Shown here: one piece after another, positions 45,820 to 53,856 of the stretch
How the letters are laid out: every line of letters starts with the position of its first letter
Position numbering within the stretch: the first letter of the stretch is position 1
From: Nonomuraea aurantiaca
Lineage (GTDB): Bacteria; Actinomycetota; Actinomycetes; Streptosporangiales; Streptosporangiaceae
NCBI RefSeq assembly: GCF_020215705.1
Contig: NZ_JAIWNB010000001.1
Span: 1,178,001 to 1,242,000, forward strand
DNA: 64,000 bases
Reading direction: 5' to 3'
Notes under the pieces: generated by a model
What the model saw: only the letters and a program-made list of their open reading frames with translations
Databases searched by the model: none
What the model was told of the DNA's origin: nothing
Position numbers and translations under genes: made by a program

Positions 45820-46799
45820 CCGGACCACCAGGCCGGGACGCGGTCCCAGCGGTGCCGGCGGAGCTCCTGGAGCAGCGCGTCGTCGAGCGGCCGGCCGTCG
45901 CTGACGGAGAGATTCGCCCGTACGTGCTCGGGTCTGCGCATGCCCGGGATCACCGTGCTGACCGCCGGGTGGTTGAGGATGAACCGCAGGGCGAGCTCGG
46001 GGAGCGAGGTGCCCTCCGGGAGGGCCGCCTTGAGGCGCTCGGCCCGTTCGACGCTCGGTAGGAGATTCTCCGCGCAGAAGTAAGTGCTGCGCCAGTCCTC
46101 CTCCGGCCAGCTGCTGTCGGCGCTCAACGTGCCGGTGAGGGTGCCCTCGTCGAACGGTACGCGGGCGATGATCCCGATGCCGTCGCGCAGCGCGCGCTCG
46201 AACAGTTCGTCCTCGGGCGCCTGGTCGAAGATGTTGTAGATCACCTGGATGACGTCGATGAGCCCGGTGTCGAGCGCGGCGAAGCAGTTGGCCGGTTCCC
46301 ACCGGTTGACGCTGATGCCGACCGCGTCGATGACCCCCTCGCGCTTGAGGTCGGTGATCGCCTCCTGCCAGCGTTCGTCGGCCGCCCACCGGTCCTCCCA
46401 GGTGTGGAACTGCATCAGGTCGATGCGCGGCACCCCGAGATTCTCCAGGCTGCGATGGGTGTACTCCTTGATGTGGTCCGCGGGGTAGGCGTCGTCGAGG
46501 GTGTCGTCCGGTCCGGGCGGCCATTCGCGGTTCTTCGGGGGGATCTTCGTGGCGACGTACAGTTTCCGGTCGGGATGGCGGCGCAGCAGCGCGCCGAGCA
46601 TCTGCTCGCTGACGCCCCGGCCGTACACCCAGGCCGTGTCGAAGAAGTCGCAGCCCAGCGCCACGGCCTCGTCGAGGCAGCGCGGGGCGACGTCGTAATC
46701 CCAGCCGGTGAAGTTGCCGGGGCCGCCGCCGATGCCCCACATGCCGTAACCGACCTCGCTGACCTCCCAGCCGAGGTTCCCCATCTTGCGGTGTCGCAT
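45816..46799 (-). CDS. Aldo/keto reductase
   Basis: 327 residues, (beta/alpha)8 barrel. Catalytic tetrad: Asp and Tyr in DFFDTAWVYGRG, Lys in LYVATKIPPKN, His in LMQFHTWEDRW. The NADPH site is near VIPGMRRPEHVRAN. It reduces aldehydes or ketones to alcohols. The start ATG at 46797-46799 is 2 bp after the stop of the A-T-R enzyme, so the aldehyde released by that reductase domain is the natural candidate substrate. The C-terminus (HRWDRVPAWWSG) is Trp-rich. Confidence 0.93.
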   Translation of the reverse strand: MRHRKMGNLGWEVSEVGYGMWGIGGGPGNFTGWDYDVAPRCLDEAVALGCDFFDTAWVYGRGVSEQMLGALLRRHPDRKLYVATKIPPKNREWPPGPDDTLDDAYPADHIKEYTHRSLENLGVPRIDLMQFHTWEDRWAADERWQEAITDLKREGVIDAVGISVNRWEPANCFAALDTGLIDVIQVIYNIFDQAPEDELFERALRDGIGIIARVPFDEGTLTGTLSADSSWPEEDWRSTYFCAENLLPSVERAERLKAALPEGTSLPELALRFILNHPAVSTVIPGMRRPEHVRANLSVSDGRPLDDALLQELRRHRWDRVPAWWSG

Positions 46800-46801
46800 C
46801 C

Positions 46802-49800
46802 CTAGCCTCTCTGTCGCGTGGTGATCAGCGGGCGTCCCTTCACCGCGCGGCCGTCCCCGCTTCCGCTCGCCAGCCGGGCGTGGTATGCGGTGATCGAGCC
46901 GTCCAGGCTGCCGTCGTCGAGCTGCCAGCGCTGCTCCAGCCGGCGGCATTCGTCCTTGCGGAACAGCGCGGGGTTGTCGGTCAGCAGGCCGGCGAAGGCC
47001 CGCTTCAGCCCCTCCTCGCCCATGCCCTCCGGAGTGGGCAGGAGGGAGGCGAGCGCGGCCAGCTCGCGGTCGGCGCTCGCCCGGGCCGCCTCGCGGACCA
47101 GCGTGACGAAGTCGCCGCACGGGATCGGCGCGATGGCCGCGCCGGCGCGCAGCAGGACGTCGTCGAAGCTAACGCTCTCGGCGCGGAAGACGTGCAGGGT
47201 ACGGCCCCAGGCGCCGTCGTCGCACACCGCCGCCGCCACGCGGGCCGCCACATAGTCGACCGGGGTGTAGTCGGAGCGCGTGGCGACCTCGGGCCGGACG
47301 CCCAGCCGCAGGAAGGCCGACAGCAGCAGATGGGTGAGAGCCACCGGATTCGGGTATCCGTTGTCGGCGCTCGGCATCACCTCGCCGAGCCGCAGAACGG
47401 TGACCAGCGCGCCCCGGCGCCGGGCCTCGGCGAGGTAGCGTTCGGCGATCCACTTGGACCGGCTGTACCCGCCGGCGGGCGTCCTGGCGAGGGACGGTTC
47501 GTAGTCCTCCGGCAGGCGGTCGGGGTGCCGGAGCGCCTCGTCCTGGAGCGCCGCGAGCGTCGAGACATAGTGCACCGGCACCGGCCGGTAGGCCATCGCG
47601 AGCCGGACCAGCTCGATGGTGCCGCGCACGTTCACCTGGCGGTGGGCGCGATAGTCGAACAGGAAGTTGACCAGTGCGCCGTTGTGGAGCACCAGGTCAC
47701 ACGTGCGTGCCAGGTGCTCCCAGGTCCGGGCGGTCAGCCCGAGGCCTGGTAACGCCAGGTCGCCCGCGTACCCTTCGAGCCGGTCGGCGAACCGCGGCTC
47801 CCACAGGCCCCGTTCGAGGAGCGCCTCGACGACCCGCGCGGTCGCGCCGGTGTCGTCGGCGGCCCGCGCGAGGCAGCGAACCCGCAGGTCGGTACGGGCC
47901 AGCAGCTCATGGACCAGGCGGCTGCCGACGAAGCCGGTCGCCCCGGTGACCAGCACGCTCCGCAGCCTGCCCGACCGGTCGGCGGGCCGGATGGGCTCGC
48001 CCTCCGGCACCGTCGAGTCGTGGGCCATGAGCACGGACTCGTCCTCGATGGCCACGCCGTCGCGCCGCCGGGTCTCGATCAGGGGCGTCAGCTCGTTCGC
48101 GGTCGGGTGGTCGTACAGATCCTTGACGTCGACCCGCACACCGCACTCCGCGGTGATCATGTGCACGACGGACAGGGCCTGGATGGAGTCGCCGCCCGCC
48201 TCCGCGAAGTGCGCGTCGCCCGTCAGGCCGGGCCGGCCGAGCGCCGAGCGCAGCGCCCGCAGGACCTGGTCGGCCAGGTTCGTGGTCGGCGCGCTCTCGG
48301 CCAGCCGGGCGGTGTCCTCGGCCAGCCTGCCGTCGAGGACCGCCTGGAGCCGCCCCCGGTCGACCTTGCCGTTGTCGTTCAGCGGCATCTCCGGCAGCAG
48401 GAAGAAGTAGCGGGGCATGCTGGTCCTGGGCAGGGTGCGGCGCAGGTGCTCGCTGAGCGCGGCCTCGGTGAGGCCGGTGCCGGAGGCGAACAACGCCAGC
48501 GCCTTCGTCCCCCGCTGCTCGGCCACCAGGACCTCCGCCTGCCGGACCCCGGGGCACCTCTCGGCCGCCACCTCGATCTCGCCCAGCTCGATCCGCACAC
48601 CGCGGATCTTGACCTGGAAGTCCTTGCGTCCGGAGAAGAACAGCCGGCCCTCGTGGTCCAGATGACCGAGATCGCCGGTGAGGTAGAGCCGGGGGCCAGG
48701 GATGATCTCCGGGAACGGGTTGGGGACGAACGCCTTGGCGGTCGCGGCCGGGTCGCCCAAATACCCTTCGCCGAGGCACTCCCCGCCGATGGCCAGCTCG
48801 CCGGTGGTGCCGGGCGGCAGCGGGCGCAGGTCGTCGTCGACCACCACGGCATAGCAGTTGTCGATCGGGCGGCCCAGCGGAATCGTGTCCCCGTCGGCCG
48901 CGGACACGGGATGGAAGACCATCCCGATGGACGCCTCCGTCGGGCCGTAGCCGTTGGTCACCCGCAGGCCCGGGAGCAGCGCCATCAGCCGGTGCACCGC
49001 GCGGGGGTTGACCGCCTCGCTCCCGACGACGAGCCGCCGCAGCGACGACAGCTTCCGAAGCGTCTGCTCGTCGCTGTCCACGATGGCCACCAGCGCGTTG
49101 AAGACGCTGGAGACGAAGTCCGCGGTCGTGATGCCGTACTCGGCGATCAGGTCGATGGTGTGCTGCAGGTTGAGGAACTCTTCCTGTACGGGCAGTACGG
49201 TGTGTCCGCCCGTGGTCAGCGGCCAGAACAGCTGCCAGAGCGAGGAGTCGGAGGTGTGCCTGCTGTTCTGCAGGACGACGTCCGTGCCCGTCGCGGCGAA
49301 GTAGCGCGTCATGAAGCGAAACCGGTTGGTCAGCCCCGCGTGCCGGTTCATCGCGCACTTCGGAGTGCCCGTGGTGCCCGAGGTGAAATAGCCGTAGATC
49401 AGGTCATCGGGACCCACCGGTACCGCCGGCCGCCGGGACGACGGGACGATCCGGTCGACCTCCACGGTGACCGCGCGATGCCGTAACTCCTGCGGCAGCG
49501 CATCGGCGGTGGCGCACAGGATCGGCCCGGCCGGCAGCACCCCGAAAGTGCCGCGGAGCCGATCCTCCGGCCACGACGGGTCGAGCGGGACGAAGGCCGC
49601 GCCCAGCTTCATCAGCGCCAGATACGTGACCGGTAGTTCCAGAGAGTTGACCAGCAGGACCGCGACCACGTCGCCCTTGCCCACACCGTGCCCGGTCAGC
49701 GTGACCGCCAGGCCGTTCACCAGCTCGTCCAGCCGCCGATAGGTGAGCATCCGGCCCTCGAACGACACCGCCGGGCGCTCGGGATGGCGGTCGGTCTGCT

Positions 49801-49945
49801 CCTCTATAAGCGCTGAGATCGGGCGGAACGCCCCGAAGTCGACCGTTCGGCCGGCGAAGCTCTGGGATTCGATCGATGGTTCGGAAGGAGCTGGTCCCTG
49901 CCCCTGGGACCCTTCCTGGTCGTTGCCGGTGGGCTGTCCGGTCAT
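46802..49945 (-). CDS. NRPS-like adenylation-thiolation-reductase (A-T-R) enzyme
   Basis: About 1047 residues; ATG 49943-49945 chosen for GGAGAGG 5 nt upstream (GTG at 49951 is also open). Residues 1-35 are a Gly/Gln/Pro/Ser-rich disordered arm. Adenylation domain about 40-520: YFTSGTTGTPKCAMNRH, YGPTEASIGM, TGDLGH, NDNGKVDR. Thiolation about 540-620, Ser in EAGGDSIQALSVV. Reductase about 640-1040: SVLVTGATGFVGSRLVHE, Tyr-Lys in YSRSKWIAE. The Asp in TSDSSLWQLF fits the Asp235 that holds the amino group, so the substrate is probably an alpha-amino acid, released as aldehyde or alcohol. A hand alignment to PheA suggests pocket D-S-W-D-L-V-G-I-G (rough). No condensation domain. Confidence 0.93.
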   Translation of the reverse strand: MTGQPTGNDQEGSQGQGPAPSEPSIESQSFAGRTVDFGAFRPISALIEEQTDRHPERPAVSFEGRMLTYRRLDELVNGLAVTLTGHGVGKGDVVAVLLVNSLELPVTYLALMKLGAAFVPLDPSWPEDRLRGTFGVLPAGPILCATADALPQELRHRAVTVEVDRIVPSSRRPAVPVGPDDLIYGYFTSGTTGTPKCAMNRHAGLTNRFRFMTRYFAATGTDVVLQNSRHTSDSSLWQLFWPLTTGGHTVLPVQEEFLNLQHTIDLIAEYGITTADFVSSVFNALVAIVDSDEQTLRKLSSLRRLVVGSEAVNPRAVHRLMALLPGLRVTNGYGPTEASIGMVFHPVSAADGDTIPLGRPIDNCYAVVVDDDLRPLPPGTTGELAIGGECLGEGYLGDPAATAKAFVPNPFPEIIPGPRLYLTGDLGHLDHEGRLFFSGRKDFQVKIRGVRIELGEIEVAAERCPGVRQAEVLVAEQRGTKALALFASGTGLTEAALSEHLRRTLPRTSMPRYFFLLPEMPLNDNGKVDRGRLQAVLDGRLAEDTARLAESAPTTNLADQVLRALRSALGRPGLTGDAHFAEAGGDSIQALSVVHMITAECGVRVDVKDLYDHPTANELTPLIETRRRDGVAIEDESVLMAHDSTVPEGEPIRPADRSGRLRSVLVTGATGFVGSRLVHELLARTDLRVRCLARAADDTGATARVVEALLERGLWEPRFADRLEGYAGDLALPGLGLTARTWEHLARTCDLVLHNGALVNFLFDYRAHRQVNVRGTIELVRLAMAYRPVPVHYVSTLAALQDEALRHPDRLPEDYEPSLARTPAGGYSRSKWIAERYLAEARRRGALVTVLRLGEVMPSADNGYPNPVALTHLLLSAFLRLGVRPEVATRSDYTPVDYVAARVAAAVCDDGAWGRTLHVFRAESVSFDDVLLRAGAAIAPIPCGDFVTLVREAARASADRELAALASLLPTPEGMGEEGLKRAFAGLLTDNPALFRKDECRRLEQRWQLDDGSLDGSITAYHARLASGSGDGRAVKGRPLITTRQRG

Positions 49946-51093
49946 TTCCACCTCTCCGTTAGGAATGCCGCCCTACTCATAGGCGTTCCAGGCCGTTCCA
50001 GGTGAGTGCGTTCCGGTGAGAGGTGGTCGTACGCGACGTCCAGCGGGGTGCGCGTCGCTGCGGCGGCGGCGATCCGGCCGACGGCGGGTGCGGTCTGCAC
50101 GCCGTACCCGCCGAGCGCGGCCAGCCAGACGAAGCCCGGTGCGTCAGGGGCCTCGCCGACCACGGGCGTGTCGTCCGCCACTGCGCTGCGCAGGCCGGCC
50201 CACGCGTGCCGGACGCTGCGGATCACCAGCGTGGTGGCCCGCTGTAATCGCTCCACGCCGATCGCGATGTCGAGGTCGTCGGGACGGGCGTCGCCGGGCG
50301 GCATCGGGGTCGCGTCGGCCGGCGAGACGAGCAGGCGTCCCGACTCGGGCTTGAAGTAGAAGGTGTCCGCCACGTCGGTGACCATCGGCCAGCCGCCCGC
50401 GCCGCTTTGGGGCAGGTCGGTGAGGAAGGCGGTGCGCCGTAGCGGCCGCAGGCCGATGGGCCGGACGCCGGCGAGCCCGGCCACCTCGTCGGCCCACGCG
50501 CCGGCGGCGTTGACCACGATCGGCGCGGTGAACTCGCCCGCGTCGGTCTCCGCCCGCCAGAGCCCATCTCGCCGGGACAGGCTCCGCACCCGGGCCGACG
50601 TGATCACCTGGCCGCCGCGCGTCCGAATGCCGCCGAGAAAGCCCTGGTGGAGCGCGGCCACGTCGATGTCCATCGCCCCGGGTTTCAGCATGGCGCGGCT
50701 GTACCAGCCGGACCGCACGATCGGGCAGAGCCGGTGTGCCTCATCGTGGTCGATCTCACGGACCGGAGTCGGGGCCTCCAGCCCGTCGGCCAGCATCTCG
50801 GCGAACCGCTTCTCCGCGCCCACGGGACACAGCGTCAGCACGCCGCGCGGGGTGAGCAGCGGACCGTCCGCGAAGCCGGGCGGTGGTGCGGTGAGGAACG
50901 GCCGGCTCGCCGTGGTGAGCGCTCGTACGGCCGGGTTGCCGAAGTACTCCGAGAAGAGCGCGGCGGACCGTCCGGTCGCGTGGTAGCCGGGAGCGTGCTC
51001 CATCTCCAGCAGCGTCACGGTACCGGACTCGGCGAGGAAGTACCCCGCGCTCGCGCCGGCCACCCCGCCGCCCACGATGAGAAAATTTCTCAC
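49942..51093 (-). CDS. FAD-dependent amine/amino-acid oxidoreductase (DAO family)
   Basis: 383 residues, GTG start. Dinucleotide motif FLIVGGGVAGASAGYFLAESG at the N-terminus, then the GYHATGRSAALFSEYFG active-site loop, IVVNAAGAWADEVAGLAG, and the C-terminal FVWLAALGGYGVQTAPAVG. The family oxidises glycine, sarcosine, D-amino acids or related amines. Its stop overlaps the A-T-R start (ATGA). It is the first gene of the operon. A 25-residue tail after AYDHLSPERTHLERPG goes beyond the core fold. It may prepare or modify the amino-acid substrate, or act on the amino-alcohol. Confidence 0.9.
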   Translation of the reverse strand: MRNFLIVGGGVAGASAGYFLAESGTVTLLEMEHAPGYHATGRSAALFSEYFGNPAVRALTTASRPFLTAPPPGFADGPLLTPRGVLTLCPVGAEKRFAEMLADGLEAPTPVREIDHDEAHRLCPIVRSGWYSRAMLKPGAMDIDVAALHQGFLGGIRTRGGQVITSARVRSLSRRDGLWRAETDAGEFTAPIVVNAAGAWADEVAGLAGVRPIGLRPLRRTAFLTDLPQSGAGGWPMVTDVADTFYFKPESGRLLVSPADATPMPPGDARPDDLDIAIGVERLQRATTLVIRSVRHAWAGLRSAVADDTPVVGEAPDAPGFVWLAALGGYGVQTAPAVGRIAAAAATRTPLDVAYDHLSPERTHLERPGTPMSRAAFLTERWK

Positions 51094-51360
51094 GATCGTA
51101 ACCGATCATATTTCGGGCCGGAACCGCAAATATTTTCTGGGCTTCCTAACTCCGCGTCGGGGAGCGGGTGGGAATCTGGGCGTCGTGAAGCGTTGGCGAA
51201 AAACAGCAGGTCAGAAAATTAGGTCACAAGCTGGACGGTCAGTAGCCTGTCCGAAAATACCTCCATCTTAATTATGATAAACATGCCAAAAAGGTACTAT
51301 CACACCCTTTTGGGAATACGGTCGTCTTTTAATGTGGTTTGGAGGCGTCCATAGTCAAGG
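51094..51360 (-). promoter_or_regulatory. AT-rich control region before the encapsulin operon
   Basis: 267 bp without a gene, clearly richer in A/T than its surroundings (for example TTAATTATGATAAACATG at about 51268). CCAAAAAGGT (51286-51295) and ACCCTTTTGG (51304-51313) form an imperfect inverted repeat. GAGAAA-A-TTTCTC (about 51079-51091) overlaps the start of the FAD enzyme. It probably holds the operon promoter and an operator; no strong ribosome-binding site precedes the GTG. The repeat could also terminate the amidohydrolase mRNA. Confidence 0.5.
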
Positions 51361-52224
51361 TCATGGCCGGAGCCCGAGCAGGCCCACGGCGTTGTCCTTG
51401 AGGATCATCGGACGGACCTCGGGCTTGATGTCGAGATTGGCGAAGTCGGCGAGCCAGCGGTCGGGGGTGATCACCGGGTAGTCGGAGCCGAAGAGCACCT
51501 TGTCCTTGAGCAGCGTGTTCGCGTACTGGACGAGCTGCGGGGGGAAGTACTTCGGCGACCATCCTGACAGGTCGATGTAGACGTACGGTTTGTGCGTGGC
51601 CACCGCGAGCGCCTCGTCCTGCCAGGGGAAGGATGGGTGGGCCAGGATGATCCGCAGCTCGGGGAAGTCCACGGCGACGTCGTCGACCAGCATCGGGTTG
51701 CCGTACTTCAGCCGGATCCCGCCCCCGCCCGGCACCCGCGCGCCGATGCCGGTCTGCCCGGTGTGGAACAGCGCGGGCACCCCGAGCTCCTCGATGACCT
51801 CATAGAGGGGGTAGGCCATCGGGTCGTTCGGCGCGAAGCCCTGAATGCTGGGGTGGAACTTGAAGCCGCGCACGCCGTGCTCCTCGACGAGCCTGCGCGC
51901 CTCACGGGCGCCCGCCCGTCCCTTCCACGGGTCCACGCTGCCGAACGGGATCAGCACGTCGGCGTGCTCGGCGCAGCTCTCCGCCACCTCCTCGTTGGAG
52001 ATGCGCGGGTGACCCGTGGCGTGCTCGGCGTCCACGGTGAACACGACCGCGGCCATCTTCCGTTCGCGGTAGTAGGCGGCGATCTCGGGGATGCCCGGCC
52101 GCGCATGTCCTTTGAAGTACTCCGCCGACGCGCCGAACAGCTCCGGGCTCAGCGAGCCGTGGCCGTCCTTGGACACTTCGGCGTGCGTGTGGACGTCGAT
52201 CGCGACGAGCTCCTCGACGTTCAT
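51361..52224 (-). CDS. Amidohydrolase-2 family metal-dependent hydrolase/decarboxylase
   Basis: 287 residues from ATG 52224; upstream in-frame ATGs exist (for example 52250). TIM-barrel amidohydrolase: N-terminal metal motif AIDVHTHAEV, His in GFKFHPSIQGF, His in PALFHTGQTG, RIILAHPSFPWQDEA, and the Asp in VLFGSDYPVITPDRW. This group includes 2-pyrone/6-methylsalicylate-type decarboxylases and 4-oxalomesaconate hydratases. It lies upstream of the encapsulin operon on the same strand, separated by a 267-bp AT-rich region, so membership of that pathway is uncertain. Confidence 0.88.
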   Translation of the reverse strand: MNVEELVAIDVHTHAEVSKDGHGSLSPELFGASAEYFKGHARPGIPEIAAYYRERKMAAVVFTVDAEHATGHPRISNEEVAESCAEHADVLIPFGSVDPWKGRAGAREARRLVEEHGVRGFKFHPSIQGFAPNDPMAYPLYEVIEELGVPALFHTGQTGIGARVPGGGGIRLKYGNPMLVDDVAVDFPELRIILAHPSFPWQDEALAVATHKPYVYIDLSGWSPKYFPPQLVQYANTLLKDKVLFGSDYPVITPDRWLADFANLDIKPEVRPMILKDNAVGLLGLRP

Positions 52225-52407
52225 GCCGGCTGCTCTCCCTGTCGGATTCATCGCTCGAACGTAAGGCGCTTCCGTGACCATGGTCAAGTTTCTGCCGAAC
52301 GACACGAGGCTCTCGGCGCTCGCGGGTCAACACACACCGTCAACACCGAAACCTCCGCGGGCGTGACCGCGGAGGTTTCGGTGGTGCGGGGAATGGCTCT
52401 TGGTTTC

Positions 52408-52791
52408 TCAGGGTGCGGGGATCTCGCGGGCCAGCCTGGACGTCCAGGGACAGAAGACGCAGCCAGGCAGGAAGGCGCCGCACGCCTCGTCGAGGTGGTC
52501 TTCGGTGTAGGGCACCGTGGCGTCGCAGGCCTCGATGGCCACCGCGAAGAAGCTGATCGTGTTCGGGTCGTAGTGGAAGCTCCAGCGCGGGTTGTAGGGG
52601 ACCGGTCTCTTGACGATCCGGCCCAGGACGTGCACCTCCTCCCGCTCCTCGCCGCTGAGGATCCGCCGGGCGTGCTCGATCTTCGCGGGGTCGGTGAGCT
52701 GGAAGACGAACGGCGCGGCGCGCTCGGCGGTCTGCATCTCGAGCAGCGCCACGAGGGCGAGTGATGACGCCGCGAGAGAGGGGATGCGCAT
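52408..52791 (-). CDS. Secreted BP74-type (calmodulin-binding-like) protein
   Basis: 127 residues. N-terminal signal-like segment PSLAASSLALVALLEMQTA. Conserved BP74 N-domain pattern: FVFQLTDPAKIEHARRILSG, EVHVLGRIVKRPVPYNPRW, ISFFAVAIEACDAT and FLPGCVFCPWTSRLAREI. The name comes from Dictyostelium calmodulin-binding proteins; bacterial members are secreted and of unknown role. Four cysteines suggest disulfides. Single gene with a terminator-free 183-bp gap downstream. Confidence 0.8.
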   Translation of the reverse strand: MRIPSLAASSLALVALLEMQTAERAAPFVFQLTDPAKIEHARRILSGEEREEVHVLGRIVKRPVPYNPRWSFHYDPNTISFFAVAIEACDATVPYTEDHLDEACGAFLPGCVFCPWTSRLAREIPAP

Positions 52792-52938
52792 CGGCTTCCT
52801 TTCGATCAGGAGTGGACCCCTTGCACCGATGCCCAGCAGCGAAAACTACCTAACGTAACTGGAATACTACAGAAAGCTACCGGCTGAGCCGGGTCGGTTG
52901 TGCACCATCGGCCAGGTCGAGCAGGGAGGGGTCCCGGC

Positions 52939-52967
52939 GACTACCTACGTAGTCGAAATAGGTAGTC
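52939..52967. promoter_or_regulatory. Nested GACTACC inverted repeats before the HATPase gene
   Basis: GACTACCTA (52939-52947) and TAGGTAGTC (52959-52967) are a perfect 9-bp inverted repeat with an 11-nt spacer. The spacer holds another GTAGTC (52949-52954), so GACTAC/GTAGTC occurs three times in 29 bp. A looser ACTACCTAACGTA lies about 85 bp upstream. It fits a cooperative operator in the promoter region 52792-53149, where no other gene was seen. Confidence 0.55.
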
Positions 52968-53149
52968 CTATGGGGGTTTCTCACGTCTCGTCATCGCGAG
53001 GTGTGAGGAAGGCTGATGGCCAAAGTACCAACCGCTGGAAGTGAGGATCGAGGCTGCGAGCCATGTACAAGCATCAGCCCTCCAAGTCCGCCCCCCTTCG
53101 TTTCCGACCGCGAGGCGAAATCTTTCGCCACCTACTGCTTGGAGCAGGG

Positions 53150-53617
53150 ATGGGGTCTGTGCCGCAAGGGGATGGTGCGCAGGAACGGCACAGGTTCGCG
53201 GCCAGGGTCGAGAGCGACTGTCCAGCCGACGCGCGGCGGGCTGCCTCATGGAGGCTCCCGCACCAACTCGGCTCGGTGCCCAAGGCACGCCACCTGACAC
53301 GTGCGCTGCTGTCCCAATGGGGCTTCGACGGCCAGGGCGAGGTCGCCGAACTGCTGGTCAGCGAGTTGGTCACCAACGCGCTGAAATATGTGAAAGGGAC
53401 CGTCGATCTCAGCCTCTCCGCTGAGGACGGGCTGTTGCGCTTCGAGGTCGAGGATGCGAATCCCGAACTGCCTCAGGCGCGCGCACCCCGTCCGGACGAG
53501 GAGAGGGGTCACGGACTGCACCTGGTCGACACACTGTCGTGTTGCTGGGGAAGCATCCGCACCCATCGGGGAAAGGTCGTCTGGTGCGAACTGCCGGTCG
53601 GCATGCGCCAGTGCTGA
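53150..53617 (+). CDS. HATPase-type ATP-binding protein (RsbW-like, anti-sigma family)
   Basis: About 155 residues from ATG 53150, chosen for GGAG 5 nt upstream; the frame is open to an ATG at 53063, but those residues do not look like the family. GHKL-fold signatures: VSELVTNALKYVKG (N box), RFEVEDANPELP and EERGHGLHLVDTLSCCWG (G boxes). Actinomycetes carry many such orphan kinases that bind anti-anti-sigma factors. No STAS partner is adjacent. Confidence 0.85.
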   Translation: MGSVPQGDGAQERHRFAARVESDCPADARRAASWRLPHQLGSVPKARHLTRALLSQWGFDGQGEVAELLVSELVTNALKYVKGTVDLSLSAEDGLLRFEVEDANPELPQARAPRPDEERGHGLHLVDTLSCCWGSIRTHRGKVVWCELPVGMRQC

Positions 53618-53790
53618 AACCCGGGCCCACTCGCCCACGATCCGGAAAGGTGACGAGAGAGAGTTCATGCGCCAGATTCGTGTCCGCAAACGTCCTATCC
53701 GCACCACAGATGATCGGCCAGATCTGCGGACGCCGTCAGGACGGAGGTTGCCATACTGAATAAACGATCATTACGGAACCCCCTGAACAA

Positions 53791-53839
53791 GGGACGCCGG
53801 AGCCGATCGGGTCACCACTGAGATCGGTCCCGGCGTCCC
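53791..53839. terminator. Bidirectional hairpin between convergent genes
   Basis: GGGACGCCGG (53791-53800) pairs perfectly with CCGGCGTCCC (53830-53839). An inner CCGATC/GATCGG stem surrounds a loop of about 13 nt. It lies between the plus-strand HATPase gene and the minus-strand regulator, where it can stop both transcripts. The rest of the 239-bp gap shows no gene. Confidence 0.8.
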
Positions 53840-53856
53840 GTTCTCGTATCCGAGGG

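Noticed and set aside
53016..53297. A 93-codon plus-strand frame before the HATPase gene
   Set aside because: It overlaps the conserved ATPase region in another frame, has no ribosome-binding site I can see and matches no family.
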